A DNA stretch of 64,000 nucleotides, taken from positions 62,001 to 126,000 of the forward strand of contig NZ_CP070507.1 in NCBI RefSeq assembly GCF_016925675.1, in the 5' to 3' direction. Below the pieces are notes generated by a model. That model did no database searches. It was not told the DNA's origin and was given only the letters and a program-made list of their open reading frames with translations. Shown in pieces: positions 54,103 through 62,787 of the stretch. The stretch comes from Pseudomonas hygromyciniae. Lineage in GTDB: Bacteria > Pseudomonadota > Gammaproteobacteria > Pseudomonadales > Pseudomonadaceae. Position numbers and translations under genes: made by a program. Position 1 is the stretch's first letter. Every line of letters begins with the position of its first letter.

Positions 54103-54993
54103 ATGGAACTCAACCGCCTCCCCGCTTGGCTTCAGGCTTACCGCGATGGCCATCGTCAAGGCAACGCCCAAGCGCTAGCAGCATATGCCGATTACTACTG
54201 TATGGACGGGTCAGCCGACATGGAGTTGGATATTGAGGAGCGGCTTGGCTACATCCCCCCGCCGATGGTCTCGTATGCAAGCCGAACCGGCACACGCCGC
54301 AACCTCGCAGCAATGCGCGGGGCGGGTTGGCGCTTACTCGTTTCTGCGGCCGGGGTTCTGCGCACTGAGGGGTTCGAGCATTACGCTTTGGACAACGGAG
54401 CGTGGAGCGCTTACCAGCAGGGCACGCAGTTCGATGAGCGTGCTTTCGGCCGTGCCGTGGATCTTCTTGGCGAAGACGCTGACTGGGTTGTCCTACCTGA
54501 CATCGTGGCAGGTGGGATAGAGTCTCTGGATTTCAGCCTGCGCTGGCTGGATCGGCTGAAGGGATTTCCTCGAAGGTTGCTCATTGCTGTGCAGGATGGA
54601 ATGGAGCCAGACGATGTGCGTGAGTTCCTGAGCCCATCCGTAGGGATATTTCTCGGAGGGAGCACCCCTTGGAAGCTGCAAACCATGGCTGCATGGGGTG
54701 TCCTTTCTCGTCGCCGCAACTGCTACTACCACGTTGGCCGGGTAAACAGCGCTCGACGGATCGGAATGTGCGCTGCCGCCAGTGCAAATTCCTTCGACGG
54801 GACCAGCGTGACACGCTTCGCCGACACGCTGCCTGCGCTCCATGCCGCACTATGCTATGCAGATTATCAGGGTGATCTTTTCTCTCTAGCCAAGGAGGAC
54901 GTTGCGGCAACGCCATTCAATTGCTGTTGGCCGCTGCCTTCGAGACAGCACTGTTTTGATGGAGCCCACCATCATGAAGATGAGGTTATCTGA
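54103..54993 (+). CDS. TGT/DpdA-like protein (possible 7-deazaguanine transglycosylase)
   Basis: A 296-residue protein resembling the tRNA-guanine transglycosylase-related DpdA proteins of phages and mobile elements. Stretches include HYALDNGAWSAYQQG, DWVVLPDIVAGGIESL (an Asp in a TGT-like position), LLIAVQDGMEPDDV, SVGIFLGGSTPWKL and HVGRVNSARRIGMCAAASAN. DpdA-type enzymes insert 7-deazaguanines into DNA; TGT acts on tRNA. No preQ0 synthesis genes are visible nearby. It overlaps the 3' end of the convergent helicase gene. The assignment is by remembered pattern and needs a profile search. Confidence 0.5.
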   Translation: MELNRLPAWLQAYRDGHRQGNAQALAAYADYYCMDGSADMELDIEERLGYIPPPMVSYASRTGTRRNLAAMRGAGWRLLVSAAGVLRTEGFEHYALDNGAWSAYQQGTQFDERAFGRAVDLLGEDADWVVLPDIVAGGIESLDFSLRWLDRLKGFPRRLLIAVQDGMEPDDVREFLSPSVGIFLGGSTPWKLQTMAAWGVLSRRRNCYYHVGRVNSARRIGMCAAASANSFDGTSVTRFADTLPALHAALCYADYQGDLFSLAKEDVAATPFNCCWPLPSRQHCFDGAHHHEDEVI

Positions 54994-56912
54994 GCTTTCG
55001 CTGCCGTGGACATATCAGACGCCCAGTCCCGGAGATAACCAGGAACGATGAGCTTGTGACGAGCTCTCGATCCACCCGTGTAAAGGGCTGCAAAAGCCCT
55101 GCTCGCTGCAATTCGGTCGCCAGGCCCTACTTGACTGAGCAAGTCTGGAGCGAGCATCACTGCGTCGATTTCGGAATTGCGTGCGTCCATGACCCGGCCA
55201 AGCTGAAGCAGGGCTGTACCTGACACATCGAGGTTGAGTAACGATGCCTCGAACTCATATGAGCTATAGCCTTTGCTGAGCATCCGGTCGATGCGCTGAA
55301 AGCTACTATTTTTGCTGCCCATGTCCGCCCGGAGATCATCCCAGTGGGTGTATTTGAAGAGCGCGCTATGCTTTGGCCGTTCTTGATCATGGAACAGGCC
55401 TATGCAGTCGAGAATGAACCGGCGGAAGGTGTTGACTGCACCCGGTAGCAAACTGAAACGCGCGCCAGCGATGGCCAGGCGCTGAAACCACTCGAATAAT
55501 CCCCACTCGGAATCTACGAGAATTGTCACAGCCCCAGTGGGAACCTCTGGCTTGTCGTAGTAAACAATCTTCGTCTCGATACCGTTGTTGCCCTCGATCG
55601 AGGCCAATTTCAGGATCGGGTGTTTGTCGATGAGGGGGTTTATGACTCCCTCGATTTGCCGGCCGGCGCGAATGGAGTGTGTGATCTCGTGCTTGCGGAG
55701 GGTGCTAGCACGCTGGTGGTAGCTCCCATCAAGGCGCTGGCATGCATCACCCAATGTAATCACGGGCTGAGTACAGCGGTCGAGAAATACCGAGAGTGGC
55801 CAGCTAAGGTCGTGCGCTTCGTCGACAATAATGTGGGTGAATTCTAGGCCTATCACTGCCTCATGAAGCAGGGTCATGTGCTTAATTCGGTGATACCCAC
55901 GAAGCGGGAGCTGAAGGCGCGGATCGGTCGGCTCTATGGTCTGCTCCCACAATTTTTGCGCATACCCCACCAGCACCAATCGATCTACGGCATCAAGAGC
56001 AAGCCCCTTTGGGATGTGCTGCTCGGCTAACGCAAAATCAATGCTGTTGCAAAATGCGGCCACCATTCTTGCGCAGGCCGTGGCTACTTGAGCTGGGCTG
56101 AGCCTACTGATCCATCCGAAACCCAACCGTGACGCAATGTCTTCCGGGGTAACCTGGTGCCGAGCAGATGCCCGCTTACCTGGTCGGTAATAGCCGACAC
56201 CTCGCTCGAGCACATAGTTGGCGAGATCTCCGAACGTCATTCCTCTCACGTTCGCGGCTCCGATTCGTTGCATCAATGCCTGGAGCTGGACCGCGGTGAA
56301 AGCCAGCACGAGTGGTCGGCTTGAGGAAAGCGAGTCCACTAAGCGTTCGATCATATGGGTCTTACCGGTACCAGCGAGGCCCTGGATATGAATGCTCTCA
56401 TCGGGTTCGGCATGAATAATGCGGAATGTACGGCTCTGCTGATTCGACAGAGAAATTGTTTTTCCCGATGACGTCTCGAACGAATGCTTGAGCGGGTTGA
56501 GCTTCTGGGCGTGCGCAGCACGGAAATTGAAGTCCCAGATCCCACCGTTGAGGAATTGTTTTGCGTCCAACGTCTCCTCATCAAGGAAGCGAACACGCAG
56601 TCGAGGCATGAGCGCCAGCCCGCGCTCAAACAACTCTGGCTTAAATTTGCCTGCGATCAGATTAGAAAAAGTACCTGGTGGATGCGTGTGGCTCAGCTCT
56701 GTTCCAATCGAAATCAACTCGGCCAGGGCTTTCTCTACGAGCATTTCGCTTTTCGGTTTACCGTCCAGAGCCGGCAAATTCTGGAGGACTGCCACCGAAG
56801 CCACTTGGGGGACGTCCCACTGCCCCAACAGGACGCGAGCAGAAGTACTCGGATCAACCAAGGAATTGGCCTGGGAAGCCAGCAGCGGGATGTAAAGAAC
56901 CGAATCGCTCAC
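54972..56912 (-). CDS. UvrD/SF1-like helicase or P-loop NTPase
   Basis: A 646-residue protein with Walker A IQGLAGTGKTHMIERL (about residue 174), LVLAFTAVQLQALMQRI (motif Ia), the Walker B/DEAH box HIIVDEAHDLSWPLSV (about 360) and VITLGDACQRLDGSY (motif III). This order is that of SF1A helicases such as UvrD/Rep or their DNA/RNA helicase-domain relatives. The start is GTG at 56912. The N-terminal 150 residues and the C-terminus are not recognised. Its 3' end overlaps the convergent TGT-like gene by 22 bp, and a decayed copy lies on that gene's other side. Confidence 0.75.
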   Translation of the reverse strand: MSDSVLYIPLLASQANSLVDPSTSARVLLGQWDVPQVASVAVLQNLPALDGKPKSEMLVEKALAELISIGTELSHTHPPGTFSNLIAGKFKPELFERGLALMPRLRVRFLDEETLDAKQFLNGGIWDFNFRAAHAQKLNPLKHSFETSSGKTISLSNQQSRTFRIIHAEPDESIHIQGLAGTGKTHMIERLVDSLSSSRPLVLAFTAVQLQALMQRIGAANVRGMTFGDLANYVLERGVGYYRPGKRASARHQVTPEDIASRLGFGWISRLSPAQVATACARMVAAFCNSIDFALAEQHIPKGLALDAVDRLVLVGYAQKLWEQTIEPTDPRLQLPLRGYHRIKHMTLLHEAVIGLEFTHIIVDEAHDLSWPLSVFLDRCTQPVITLGDACQRLDGSYHQRASTLRKHEITHSIRAGRQIEGVINPLIDKHPILKLASIEGNNGIETKIVYYDKPEVPTGAVTILVDSEWGLFEWFQRLAIAGARFSLLPGAVNTFRRFILDCIGLFHDQERPKHSALFKYTHWDDLRADMGSKNSSFQRIDRMLSKGYSSYEFEASLLNLDVSGTALLQLGRVMDARNSEIDAVMLAPDLLSQVGPGDRIAASRAFAALYTGGSRARHKLIVPGYLRDWASDMSTAAKAQITSSS

Positions 56913-57266
56913 GCATTGTTCTCAATGGGATGCACGTCTACGAACGCCACCACCAGTAGCGCCAGTGGCAGGGCTTAGCTACCCAGTGTATGCCAGGTCG
57001 GCCAAACGTCACAGCATCTCACCGCCGGTACCAGTTGAGCTGGCAGCACCTAGCGGCCATGAGGATTTGGTTAGGCGGTCGCAGGTAGTCGAGATACCGA
57101 CTAAAACTTTTCGCAGTCGGCGGGCCGAGTCTGTGCCATTAAGCAGCATTTGAGAGCGGCTGAGGTCGTTACTTTCTTCCCAGCCAATTCCTCTGGTATT
57201 TCCATCACCTGACTCATGATGGCCTCGCTTACCAAAGCATCGCCTTTCACTCAAGAGGAAATACCC

Positions 57267-57386
57267 ATGGCAAAGCATGACGATGACAACCGCTCCAACC
57301 AACTGAATCCTACTAGCGACGCCTACTGGAGTTCCCGTGGCGAAGATGAGCGCCCGGTGGACTGGGAAGACCAAATAGCAGACTGA
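57267..57386 (+). CDS. Conserved micro-protein, 39 residues
   Basis: Encodes MAKHDDDNRSNQLNPTSDAY, then WSSRGEDERPVDWEDQIAD. It is short, acidic and Asn/Asp-rich, with a good ribosome-binding site (AGAGGAAA). I recall similar micro-proteins from Pseudomonas genomes. Function is unknown. Confidence 0.6.
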   Translation: MAKHDDDNRSNQLNPTSDAYWSSRGEDERPVDWEDQIAD

Positions 57387-57427
57387 TGTGCAACGGGAAG
57401 GGTCGACATCAACTCGACTCTTCCCGA

Positions 57428-58624
57428 TCAGACCAGGGGCTGGCCTAGTAAATTTCGAGCCTTGCGGTACTCCTCTACATAGGAAAAAAAAACCGCCTCG
57501 ATTAGCGACTCTGAGAAACGTCTCTTTTGCATTTCACCCAGCATATACCGACTGGTCTCAGCGAAATGAAAGCAGTAAACCAAGCCTGTGACCTCAGCCT
57601 GGGCCTCGCTTGCAGTTAGACCGCGTAAAACAGTCGCCTTGTGTGCGACCGCCGTGGCGAACGACAGCACGCTGTTGCGCTTGGGTCGCCCTTTCTCGCC
57701 AGAGAGCCAATCACGCAGCGTGTGTTGCCGGGAAGCAATCTCCGGGAATTCATTTTGATCGTAGTCGTGCTCGGCCCAGATCCGACCCAAGGAAGATGAA
57801 AGGGTATCGTCGGCTGGGCAACGGCACAGCACAGCGAAATATTTCAGGCAGAACTCAACTGCATTCGTCCAGCCTCCCGCTTTCTGCCTCACAGGAAGCA
57901 GATCCGCGAACAACATTTCGTTCTGTTTCCCCGCCCGAATCGTAAGCACCCATTGGGCCAAACTGCTGTCCACTATGTGCCAGGCGGCGAAGCGAAGCAG
58001 GAAACTAGCCAGGTCCGCTAGCCGATAATTGATGAAGTCAGAGCCCGCCACCACCTTGTCAGCATCGGACTCACAAGCCAGCAGTTGCAGCATACGCTCG
58101 GGGGAGCCTGGAGCACCCAACGTGTGCATCAGCGAGCTATTGGCCAGAGCTTCCAATCTGGCCCGGTTAGTAGGCATCGCTGGGAGAATTTTGCACATCA
58201 ATTGCCATTCCGTTTCTAGCAAGCCCGCCCAGTAAGCGCTGCAAACTTCACTCTGGAAAGTGCGGTGAACAAGGACAATCCATTGGGCGTAAGGCTTCCA
58301 GAGGGCATCCTTCCGCAACGAGTCATGTAGCAGCCCATGGGAACTAGGGTTGGTCGCGAGTGTTTTAGTGAGTTTTAGGATCTGGCTTGGCCGCAACTGC
58401 ATGGCAGCAGGCGGCTTGCTCATCCATTTGCTGAAGGTCTTCCAGGTCAACCAGCCAGGCTGATGATTTTGCTCATAGCATTGCTTGGGCAACTCAGGCA
58501 TGCCGAGCACATCGAAGACGAATTCAAGTGGAGGGAAGAAGGTACAACCTTCGCGATAGGGTACTAGAGTCTCGCCCGGGCTGTTGATCAGGTCGAGAAG
58601 TTTCTCACTGGCTTGAGCATCCAT
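57428..58624 (-). CDS. Hypothetical protein, 398 residues
   Basis: A soluble, helix-rich protein without motifs I know. Stretches include CTFFPPLEFVFDVLGMPELP near the start, HTLRDWLSGEKGRPKRNSVL and VFFSYVEEYRKARNLLGQPL at the end. The ATG at 58624 is preferred over a TTG nine bases earlier. It stands alone between the micro-protein and an IS3-family insertion. Confidence 0.6.
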   Translation of the reverse strand: MDAQASEKLLDLINSPGETLVPYREGCTFFPPLEFVFDVLGMPELPKQCYEQNHQPGWLTWKTFSKWMSKPPAAMQLRPSQILKLTKTLATNPSSHGLLHDSLRKDALWKPYAQWIVLVHRTFQSEVCSAYWAGLLETEWQLMCKILPAMPTNRARLEALANSSLMHTLGAPGSPERMLQLLACESDADKVVAGSDFINYRLADLASFLLRFAAWHIVDSSLAQWVLTIRAGKQNEMLFADLLPVRQKAGGWTNAVEFCLKYFAVLCRCPADDTLSSSLGRIWAEHDYDQNEFPEIASRQHTLRDWLSGEKGRPKRNSVLSFATAVAHKATVLRGLTASEAQAEVTGLVYCFHFAETSRYMLGEMQKRRFSESLIEAVFFSYVEEYRKARNLLGQPLV

Positions 58625-58960
58625 GTTTTGCAAAGCTCCAGACGATTCGAATCCAATACATTATTGGCTGATACCAAATCGTAGAGTAGCGCAACTAGGG
58701 TGATCCGCGATGCGTATGGTTTGTCGGTAGAGCTTTCGCTTTGCCAATGTGGACGGCAGGCACCTACCAGTGTGCCGAGGGGAATATCTCTGTCTCGATT
58801 GCGAACGTCAAGTGTGATGCCGGATTTCGCCCTGCTGATTGAAATTTGAGCATCGCCGGGGGAGCGTTCCCCGTCAGCTGCGGCAGGGCTTTATCCACAG
58901 ACTTACCCCCATTTTCAGGGGGTAAATATGATGGAGAAAGCACTGGGCAAGAAGACAGTA
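58625..58960. other. Intergenic region with a DnaA box and a perfect hairpin
   Basis: There is no gene over 336 bases. A perfect DnaA box, TTATCCACA, lies at 58891-58899. It is followed at 58903-58925 by TTACCCCC-N7-GGGGGTAA. The IS3-family element is inserted 35 bases further on. A single DnaA box is not proof of an origin. Confidence 0.45.
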
Positions 58961-59022
58961 TGAATCGCCCCTAGTTTCGTAGACACCTCCAAGCCTTAAA
59001 ATGAGGCCCATTAGGAGGTGCC

Positions 59023-59301
59023 ATGAGCAACCAGCGATATCCCGAAGAATTCAAAATCCAGGCGGTCAAACAAGTGACCGAAAAGAAGCTTCCTGTCTCG
59101 GAGGTGGCTGCACGATTGGGTGTGTCCGTGCACAGCCTCTATGCCTGGGTTAAGCGCTACACCAAGCCCCAGGAACAGCGCGTTGAGGAGGATGATCAGA
59201 GCGCTGAGGTTCGTCGTCTACGGGCCGAGCTGAAACGGGTGACGGAGGAGCGAGACATCTTAAAAAAGGCCGCCGCGTACTTTGCCAAGGAGTGCGGCTG
59301 A
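59023..59301 (+). CDS. IS3-family transposase OrfA
   Basis: A 92-residue helix-turn-helix protein (RYPEEFKIQAVKQVTEKKLP, then VHSLYAWVKRYT) with a leucine-zipper end (RRLRAELKRVTEERDILKKA). The slippery A6G at 59262-59268 allows a -1 frameshift into OrfB, which overlaps by 10 bp. Confidence 0.92.
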   Translation: MSNQRYPEEFKIQAVKQVTEKKLPVSEVAARLGVSVHSLYAWVKRYTKPQEQRVEEDDQSAEVRRLRAELKRVTEERDILKKAAAYFAKECG

Positions 59302-60173
59302 AGTACGCCTTTATTAAGCAGCAAGCGGGTCATTACGCGATTCGACGGCTTTGCCTGACGCTCAAGGTTCATCCCAGCGGCTACTACGCGTGGCTATCAG
59401 AACCAAAATCTGCGCGAGCCAAGGACGATCAGCGACTGCTTGGACTGATCAAACACTCCTGGTTGGAAAGCGGTGGTGTTTATGGCTATCGCAAGATCCA
59501 TGATGACCTGCGAGAGGTTGGTGAGAGCTGTGGCCGTCACCGGGTAGCTAGGTTGATGCGCCTTGAAGGTTTACGTTCTCAGACTGGGTATCGACGGAGG
59601 CCGGGAAAATATGGCGGTAAACCAGCCGTTGCCTCACCGAACTTACTGAAGCGCCAATTCGATGTCAGAGAACCCAACAAAGTCTGGGTCACAGACATTA
59701 CCTACATCCGAACATATGAAGGCTGGCTGTATTTGGCCGTGGTGCTCGATCTGTTTTCACGCCAGATCATTGGTTGGTCAATGAAGTCGCAGATGACCAG
59801 CGACGTAGCCATTGATGCACTGCTGATGGCGGTTTGGAGACGTAAGCCGAAGCAAGAGGTGATGATCCACTCGGATCAAGGCAGTCAGTACAGCAGCTCA
59901 GACTGGCGAAGCTTCTTGAAAGCTAACAACCTGGTAGCCAGCATGAGTCGTCGAGGTAACTGCCACGACAACGCTGTGGCGGAGAGCTTTTTCCAGCTGC
60001 TAAAGCGGGAGCGGATCAAGCGTAAAATCTACACTACACGCCAGGATGCTCGGGATGATGTGTTCGATTACATCGAGATGTTTTACAACCCAAAACGACG
60101 CCACAGTTTCAACAATCAGCTGTCACCGGTAGAGTTTGAAAAGCGTTACGCAGCGAGCCTGGAGAGTGTCTAG
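59292..60173 (+). CDS. IS3-family transposase OrfB
   Basis: A 293-residue integrase-core protein. The DDE residues are in WVTDITYIRTYEGW (D), IHSDQGSQYSS (D) and CHDNAVAESFFQLLKRE (E). The RRHSFNNQLSPVEFE motif is near the end. It is expressed as an OrfAB fusion by the A6G frameshift. Intact. Confidence 0.94.
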   Translation: MRLKYAFIKQQAGHYAIRRLCLTLKVHPSGYYAWLSEPKSARAKDDQRLLGLIKHSWLESGGVYGYRKIHDDLREVGESCGRHRVARLMRLEGLRSQTGYRRRPGKYGGKPAVASPNLLKRQFDVREPNKVWVTDITYIRTYEGWLYLAVVLDLFSRQIIGWSMKSQMTSDVAIDALLMAVWRRKPKQEVMIHSDQGSQYSSSDWRSFLKANNLVASMSRRGNCHDNAVAESFFQLLKRERIKRKIYTTRQDARDDVFDYIEMFYNPKRRHSFNNQLSPVEFEKRYAASLESV

Positions 60174-60210
60174 GAAACCCGGGGCGATTCAGTATTCGTA
60201 TTTCTCAGAT

Positions 60211-60534
60211 CTAGTTTTTGAAAGGAATCACCGAAGCTTCTGCACTGGGCATGTCTTCTGGACAGCCACTACGGTACTCACTTAGCCCCCAGAGTGCTTG
60301 GTGCACCGCTGCGGGTGAGCAACCTTCACGAATAATTAGCGTCATCCCTTCGATAAAGACCAGTGCCTTCCTTTGCTCATCACTCATTTGCTGTACATGA
60401 GGATAACAAGCCAGAGCGCTCATCCTGTAACTATCGCTCAGTCCGTTTAAATCTGGCCATGGTACTAAAACTACCTGGTCAGTTCCTGGATTCCAGCACA
60501 GCATTCGATTTTTACAGCTCGCACTTGAATGCAT
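60211..60534 (-). CDS. Hypothetical protein, 107 residues
   Basis: A soluble protein (NPGTDQVVLVPWPDLNGLSD, then LVFIEGMTLIIREGCSPAAV), preceded by GGAGATAGTTGA before the ATG. It lies downstream of the paralogous pair on the same strand. Family not recognised. Confidence 0.5.
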   Translation of the reverse strand: MHSSASCKNRMLCWNPGTDQVVLVPWPDLNGLSDSYRMSALACYPHVQQMSDEQRKALVFIEGMTLIIREGCSPAAVHQALWGLSEYRSGCPEDMPSAEASVIPFKN

Positions 60535-60567
60535 TCAACTATCTCCAATACAAAGACGCATGTTTTT

Positions 60568-61037
60568 TTATCGATTCACCGACAACCAATATCTCCCCGT
60601 ATTCGGGTTGCTCAGCAAATATACATGTTCCATACCTTCAAACGAGGTGTCCAACTTTTTGACGCCTTCACCTAAATAATCACCCAAACGCGACAATACT
60701 TTTTCCTGCTCTGCTTGCGGATAATCTTTAATTTCATCAAGAACCATCTTCAGCTCTGTGATAGCCGCGGCAAAAAAAGTTCTTGCTCGCAACGCATCAG
60801 CGTGCCCGAGTGTTGGCTCGTATTCACTAAGCAATACCGCCATCACCATAGAACTTCGCTCACGCAACTCTGCACACTCTTGAGTCAGCAAGATTGCATT
60901 TAGGAGATCCTGACTCCAGGAATGTCCGCATGCAGGACCTCTAATATTTCCTCAGACGACCCCATGTCACCAGGTAGGTTGTAGCCATCGAAAGAAAAAC
61001 TAACGCTGGCCCCGATCAACTCATTAACTCCATACAT
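60568..61037 (-). pseudogene. Frameshifted paralogue of the gene at 61105-61590
   Basis: The first 45 codons (MYGVNELIGASVSFSFDGYN, then ILEVLHADIPG) and the rest (SQDLLNAILLTQECAELRER, then LKMVLDEIKDYPQAEQEKVL) lie in different frames. Together they match the neighbour at 61105-61590 from end to end (VPGSHDLLIVLLNVQKCREM; LKILFDRLNTMRVDERDKVL; TSFDELERILLMGNQN). A one-base deletion after CCTGGA explains the break. Family unknown. Confidence 0.6.
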
Positions 61038-61087
61038 AAAACATCTATTCCGTATTTTTGTAGGTCACCGTAACGGCCTGCATTCAT

Positions 61088-61102
61088 CCGCTTCGCGACA
61101 CA
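61088..61102 (-). repeat. Recurrent intergenic sequence, partial copy 1
   Basis: CCGCTTCGCGACACA on the plus strand, upstream of the paralogue at 60568-61037. The same sequence recurs at 61633 and 62672. Confidence 0.55.
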
Positions 61103-61104
61103 TT

Positions 61105-61590
61105 TCATAGATCGCGTTTCACGGCAGACCAATAACTTTCAATATTTTGATTTCCCATAAGTAAGATTCGCTCAAGCTCATCGAATGAGGTTTCCATATA
61201 GCTCCCTGTAGATCTGTAGTATGGACGCATGCCATCAAGAACCTTGTCCCGCTCATCAACTCGCATCGTGTTCAAACGATCAAACAGGATTTTTAGTTCT
61301 GTGAGAAAACCAATGTAAAACGTTCTCAACAGAAAATTGCGATCTCCAGCGTTAAGTTCTTCCTCCGCATCTTTAAGCAGACGGAATACTGCCTCAGAGC
61401 CAAGCCCCCTCATTTCTCGACACTTCTGTACATTAAGCAGCACAATCAGCAGGTCATGACTTCCAGGGACGCGCCTTTCTAGCTCAACAAACATCTGCCG
61501 TATCCAACTCGGTTCGCCGGGAATACAGAATTGGTATACAGCTTGATCGCCACTTGATCCGTACAGACGTATCCCCTTTAGCTTGCTCAT
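61105..61590 (-). CDS. Hypothetical protein, 161 residues, intact member of a paralogous pair
   Basis: A helical soluble protein (MSKLKGIRLYGSSGDQAVYQ, then DLLIVLLNVQKCREMRGLGS and METSFDELERILLMGNQNIE). The ribosome-binding site is GAGGCAGG. A broken paralogue follows directly. Both are preceded by parts of a recurrent intergenic sequence. No domain is recognised. Confidence 0.6.
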   Translation of the reverse strand: MSKLKGIRLYGSSGDQAVYQFCIPGEPSWIRQMFVELERRVPGSHDLLIVLLNVQKCREMRGLGSEAVFRLLKDAEEELNAGDRNFLLRTFYIGFLTELKILFDRLNTMRVDERDKVLDGMRPYYRSTGSYMETSFDELERILLMGNQNIESYWSAVKRDL

Positions 61591-61632
61591 GCCTGCCTCG
61601 TCATTTCATCTATTTTCGGCCGTCAGGGCTAT

Positions 61633-61687
61633 CCGCTACGCGACACAGGTTGACCTCTACAAGATCCACCAAAGTTTATTTTATGGA
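61633..61687 (-). repeat. Recurrent intergenic sequence, copy 2
   Basis: On the plus strand CCGCTACGCGACACAGGTT, then about 25 variable bases, then TTTATTTTATGGAAGT. It lies upstream of the minus-strand gene starting at 61590, so it may be a shared promoter or operator. Confidence 0.6.
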
Positions 61688-61752
61688 AGTAAGTCGCTTC
61701 ACTTCTAACACGGTTGATGGCCCAGTCGTCTTGCTGGGCTGTCGCCTCACTA

Positions 61753-62121
61753 CTAATGACTGGGTAACACCTTTCGTTTTGACTCGTAGCTGATGCGATT
61801 CATCAGGCAGTAGTCGACAGTGTATCCGTCTATCCGGGTAACGATTTCCCCAGTCAGATCGAGCAGCGCAGATGCCCCTGCGTTAAATCCAATTCCGCCG
61901 CTGGCATATTTTCCGCTCCGAATCTGGAATCCTTTGGCGTCAGTGATGGATACGCCGGCTATCTCGTGCCATAGGAGAAATACACCCTCCCCGTACAGGC
62001 CGTCTTCTCGCACTGAAAAAAGAACCTGCCGGAGTTGGCTCCCATGGGCAACGCCTATGAAATCGCCGTTTGGTAGCACCGGCGGGAATAACCTACCGTC
62101 ATCTCTTTTTCTAAACTCCAA
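61753..62121 (-). CDS. Hypothetical protein, 122 residues
   Basis: Starts with TTG (an in-frame stop lies just upstream), preceded by AGGCGGTGA. The protein is beta-rich (DFIGVAHGSQLRQVLFSVRE, then LLDLTGEIVTRIDGYTVDYC). It is third in a tight minus-strand run with the two small membrane-protein genes at 62125 and 62307. Family not recognised. Confidence 0.55.
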   Translation of the reverse strand: MEFRKRDDGRLFPPVLPNGDFIGVAHGSQLRQVLFSVREDGLYGEGVFLLWHEIAGVSITDAKGFQIRSGKYASGGIGFNAGASALLDLTGEIVTRIDGYTVDYCLMNRISYESKRKVLPSH

Positions 62122-62124
62122 ATG

Positions 62125-62310
62125 TCACCGCCTGTTCATTGCCGTGTTTCGCCGGCTCTTTATGTTCGATATCACGCTGGTGACAACCAATGCTGACTTG
62201 ATCGACAAGCTTACGCAGCAAGCGATGCCGGTAATGCACATGCCAGGAAAAATCATCCCGTGGATCGCTGATGTCCATGCTCCGAGGTATGGCAGGTTCG
62301 CGAAGATCAT
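62125..62310 (-). CDS. Small membrane protein, 61 residues
   Basis: One hydrophobic segment (ITGIACCVSLSIKSALVVTS) and a basic end (NIKSRRNTAMNRR). The ATG overlaps the stop of the upstream small gene (ATGA), which fixes the start and suggests coupled translation. Function unknown. Confidence 0.5.
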   Translation of the reverse strand: MIFANLPYLGAWTSAIHGMIFPGMCITGIACCVSLSIKSALVVTSVISNIKSRRNTAMNRR

Positions 62311-62504
62311 TCGCTTGGCCCTCCCCTTACGCTCGCATATTTGCCAGCCAAGGCTTTCATCGCCGCCCGCAGTTTCGCGCAGTCGGTTTTCGCATCGCTG
62401 AGTACATACCTCGATCCGTAGCAGGTCAGCCAGGCGGTTGCTAACCCGGCACTCAATGCGCCGATTGATCCAAGCAGTAGTTCCAGTTGTTCGCTCCCGT
62501 GCAT
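62307..62504 (-). CDS. Small membrane protein, 65 residues
   Basis: One membrane helix (LLLGSIGALSAGLATAWLTC) and a basic soluble end (KLRAAMKALAGKYASVRGG). A strong GAGGGAG site precedes the ATG. It is first gene of a three-gene run. Function unknown, though the size and shape recall small phage or plasmid membrane proteins. Confidence 0.55.
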   Translation of the reverse strand: MHGSEQLELLLGSIGALSAGLATAWLTCYGSRYVLSDAKTDCAKLRAAMKALAGKYASVRGGPSE

Positions 62505-62671
62505 GAGATTTACTCCCTCTCAATCCTGGCTGCTTACTCCAGCCCGCAAATTTGCGTTGTGCCAATGCTCCCACCATCGCAATCAATCCCAAGGATTTAG
62601 TGCGCTCCGAATCCGCTAGCTGCCCTCTCCCGTCCGCAGGCGTTTTCTCACTTCCGATACACCGCCTTCCC

Positions 62672-62737
62672 CCGCTTCGCGACACAGGTTTAAAGTTTTG
62701 AGCCCCACTCCCCATCTTTTATTTATGGAAGTCTGAG
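62672..62737 (-). repeat. Recurrent intergenic sequence, copy 3
   Basis: CCGCTTCGCGACACAGGTT, then about 25 bases, then TTTATTTATGGAAGT. This is the same plan as copy 2 and lies upstream of the gene starting at 62504. Confidence 0.6.
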
Positions 62738-62767
62738 GTGTAACTTCCCATAGAGAGCAGCCTTTCA

Positions 62768-62787
62768 CGCGGTCAATCCGCGTTTTT
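62768..62787 (+). terminator. Rho-independent terminator, plus strand
   Basis: Stem CGCGG / CCGCG with loop TCAAT is followed directly by five T. It reads on the plus strand, although no plus-strand gene lies upstream. A short non-coding transcript starting in the preceding 100 bases is possible. Confidence 0.5.

Larger units (their letters stand above)
58961..60191 (+). mobile_element. IS3-family element, complete, 1231 bp
   Basis: The ends are inverted repeats: TGAATCGCCCCTAGTTTCGT on the left, and TGAATCGCCCCGGGTTTCCT reading in from the right. A 3-bp target duplication GTA flanks it (58958-58960 and 60192-60194), as is normal for IS3. Both transposase frames are open. It appears to be a recent, intact insertion. 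Confidence 0.93.
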
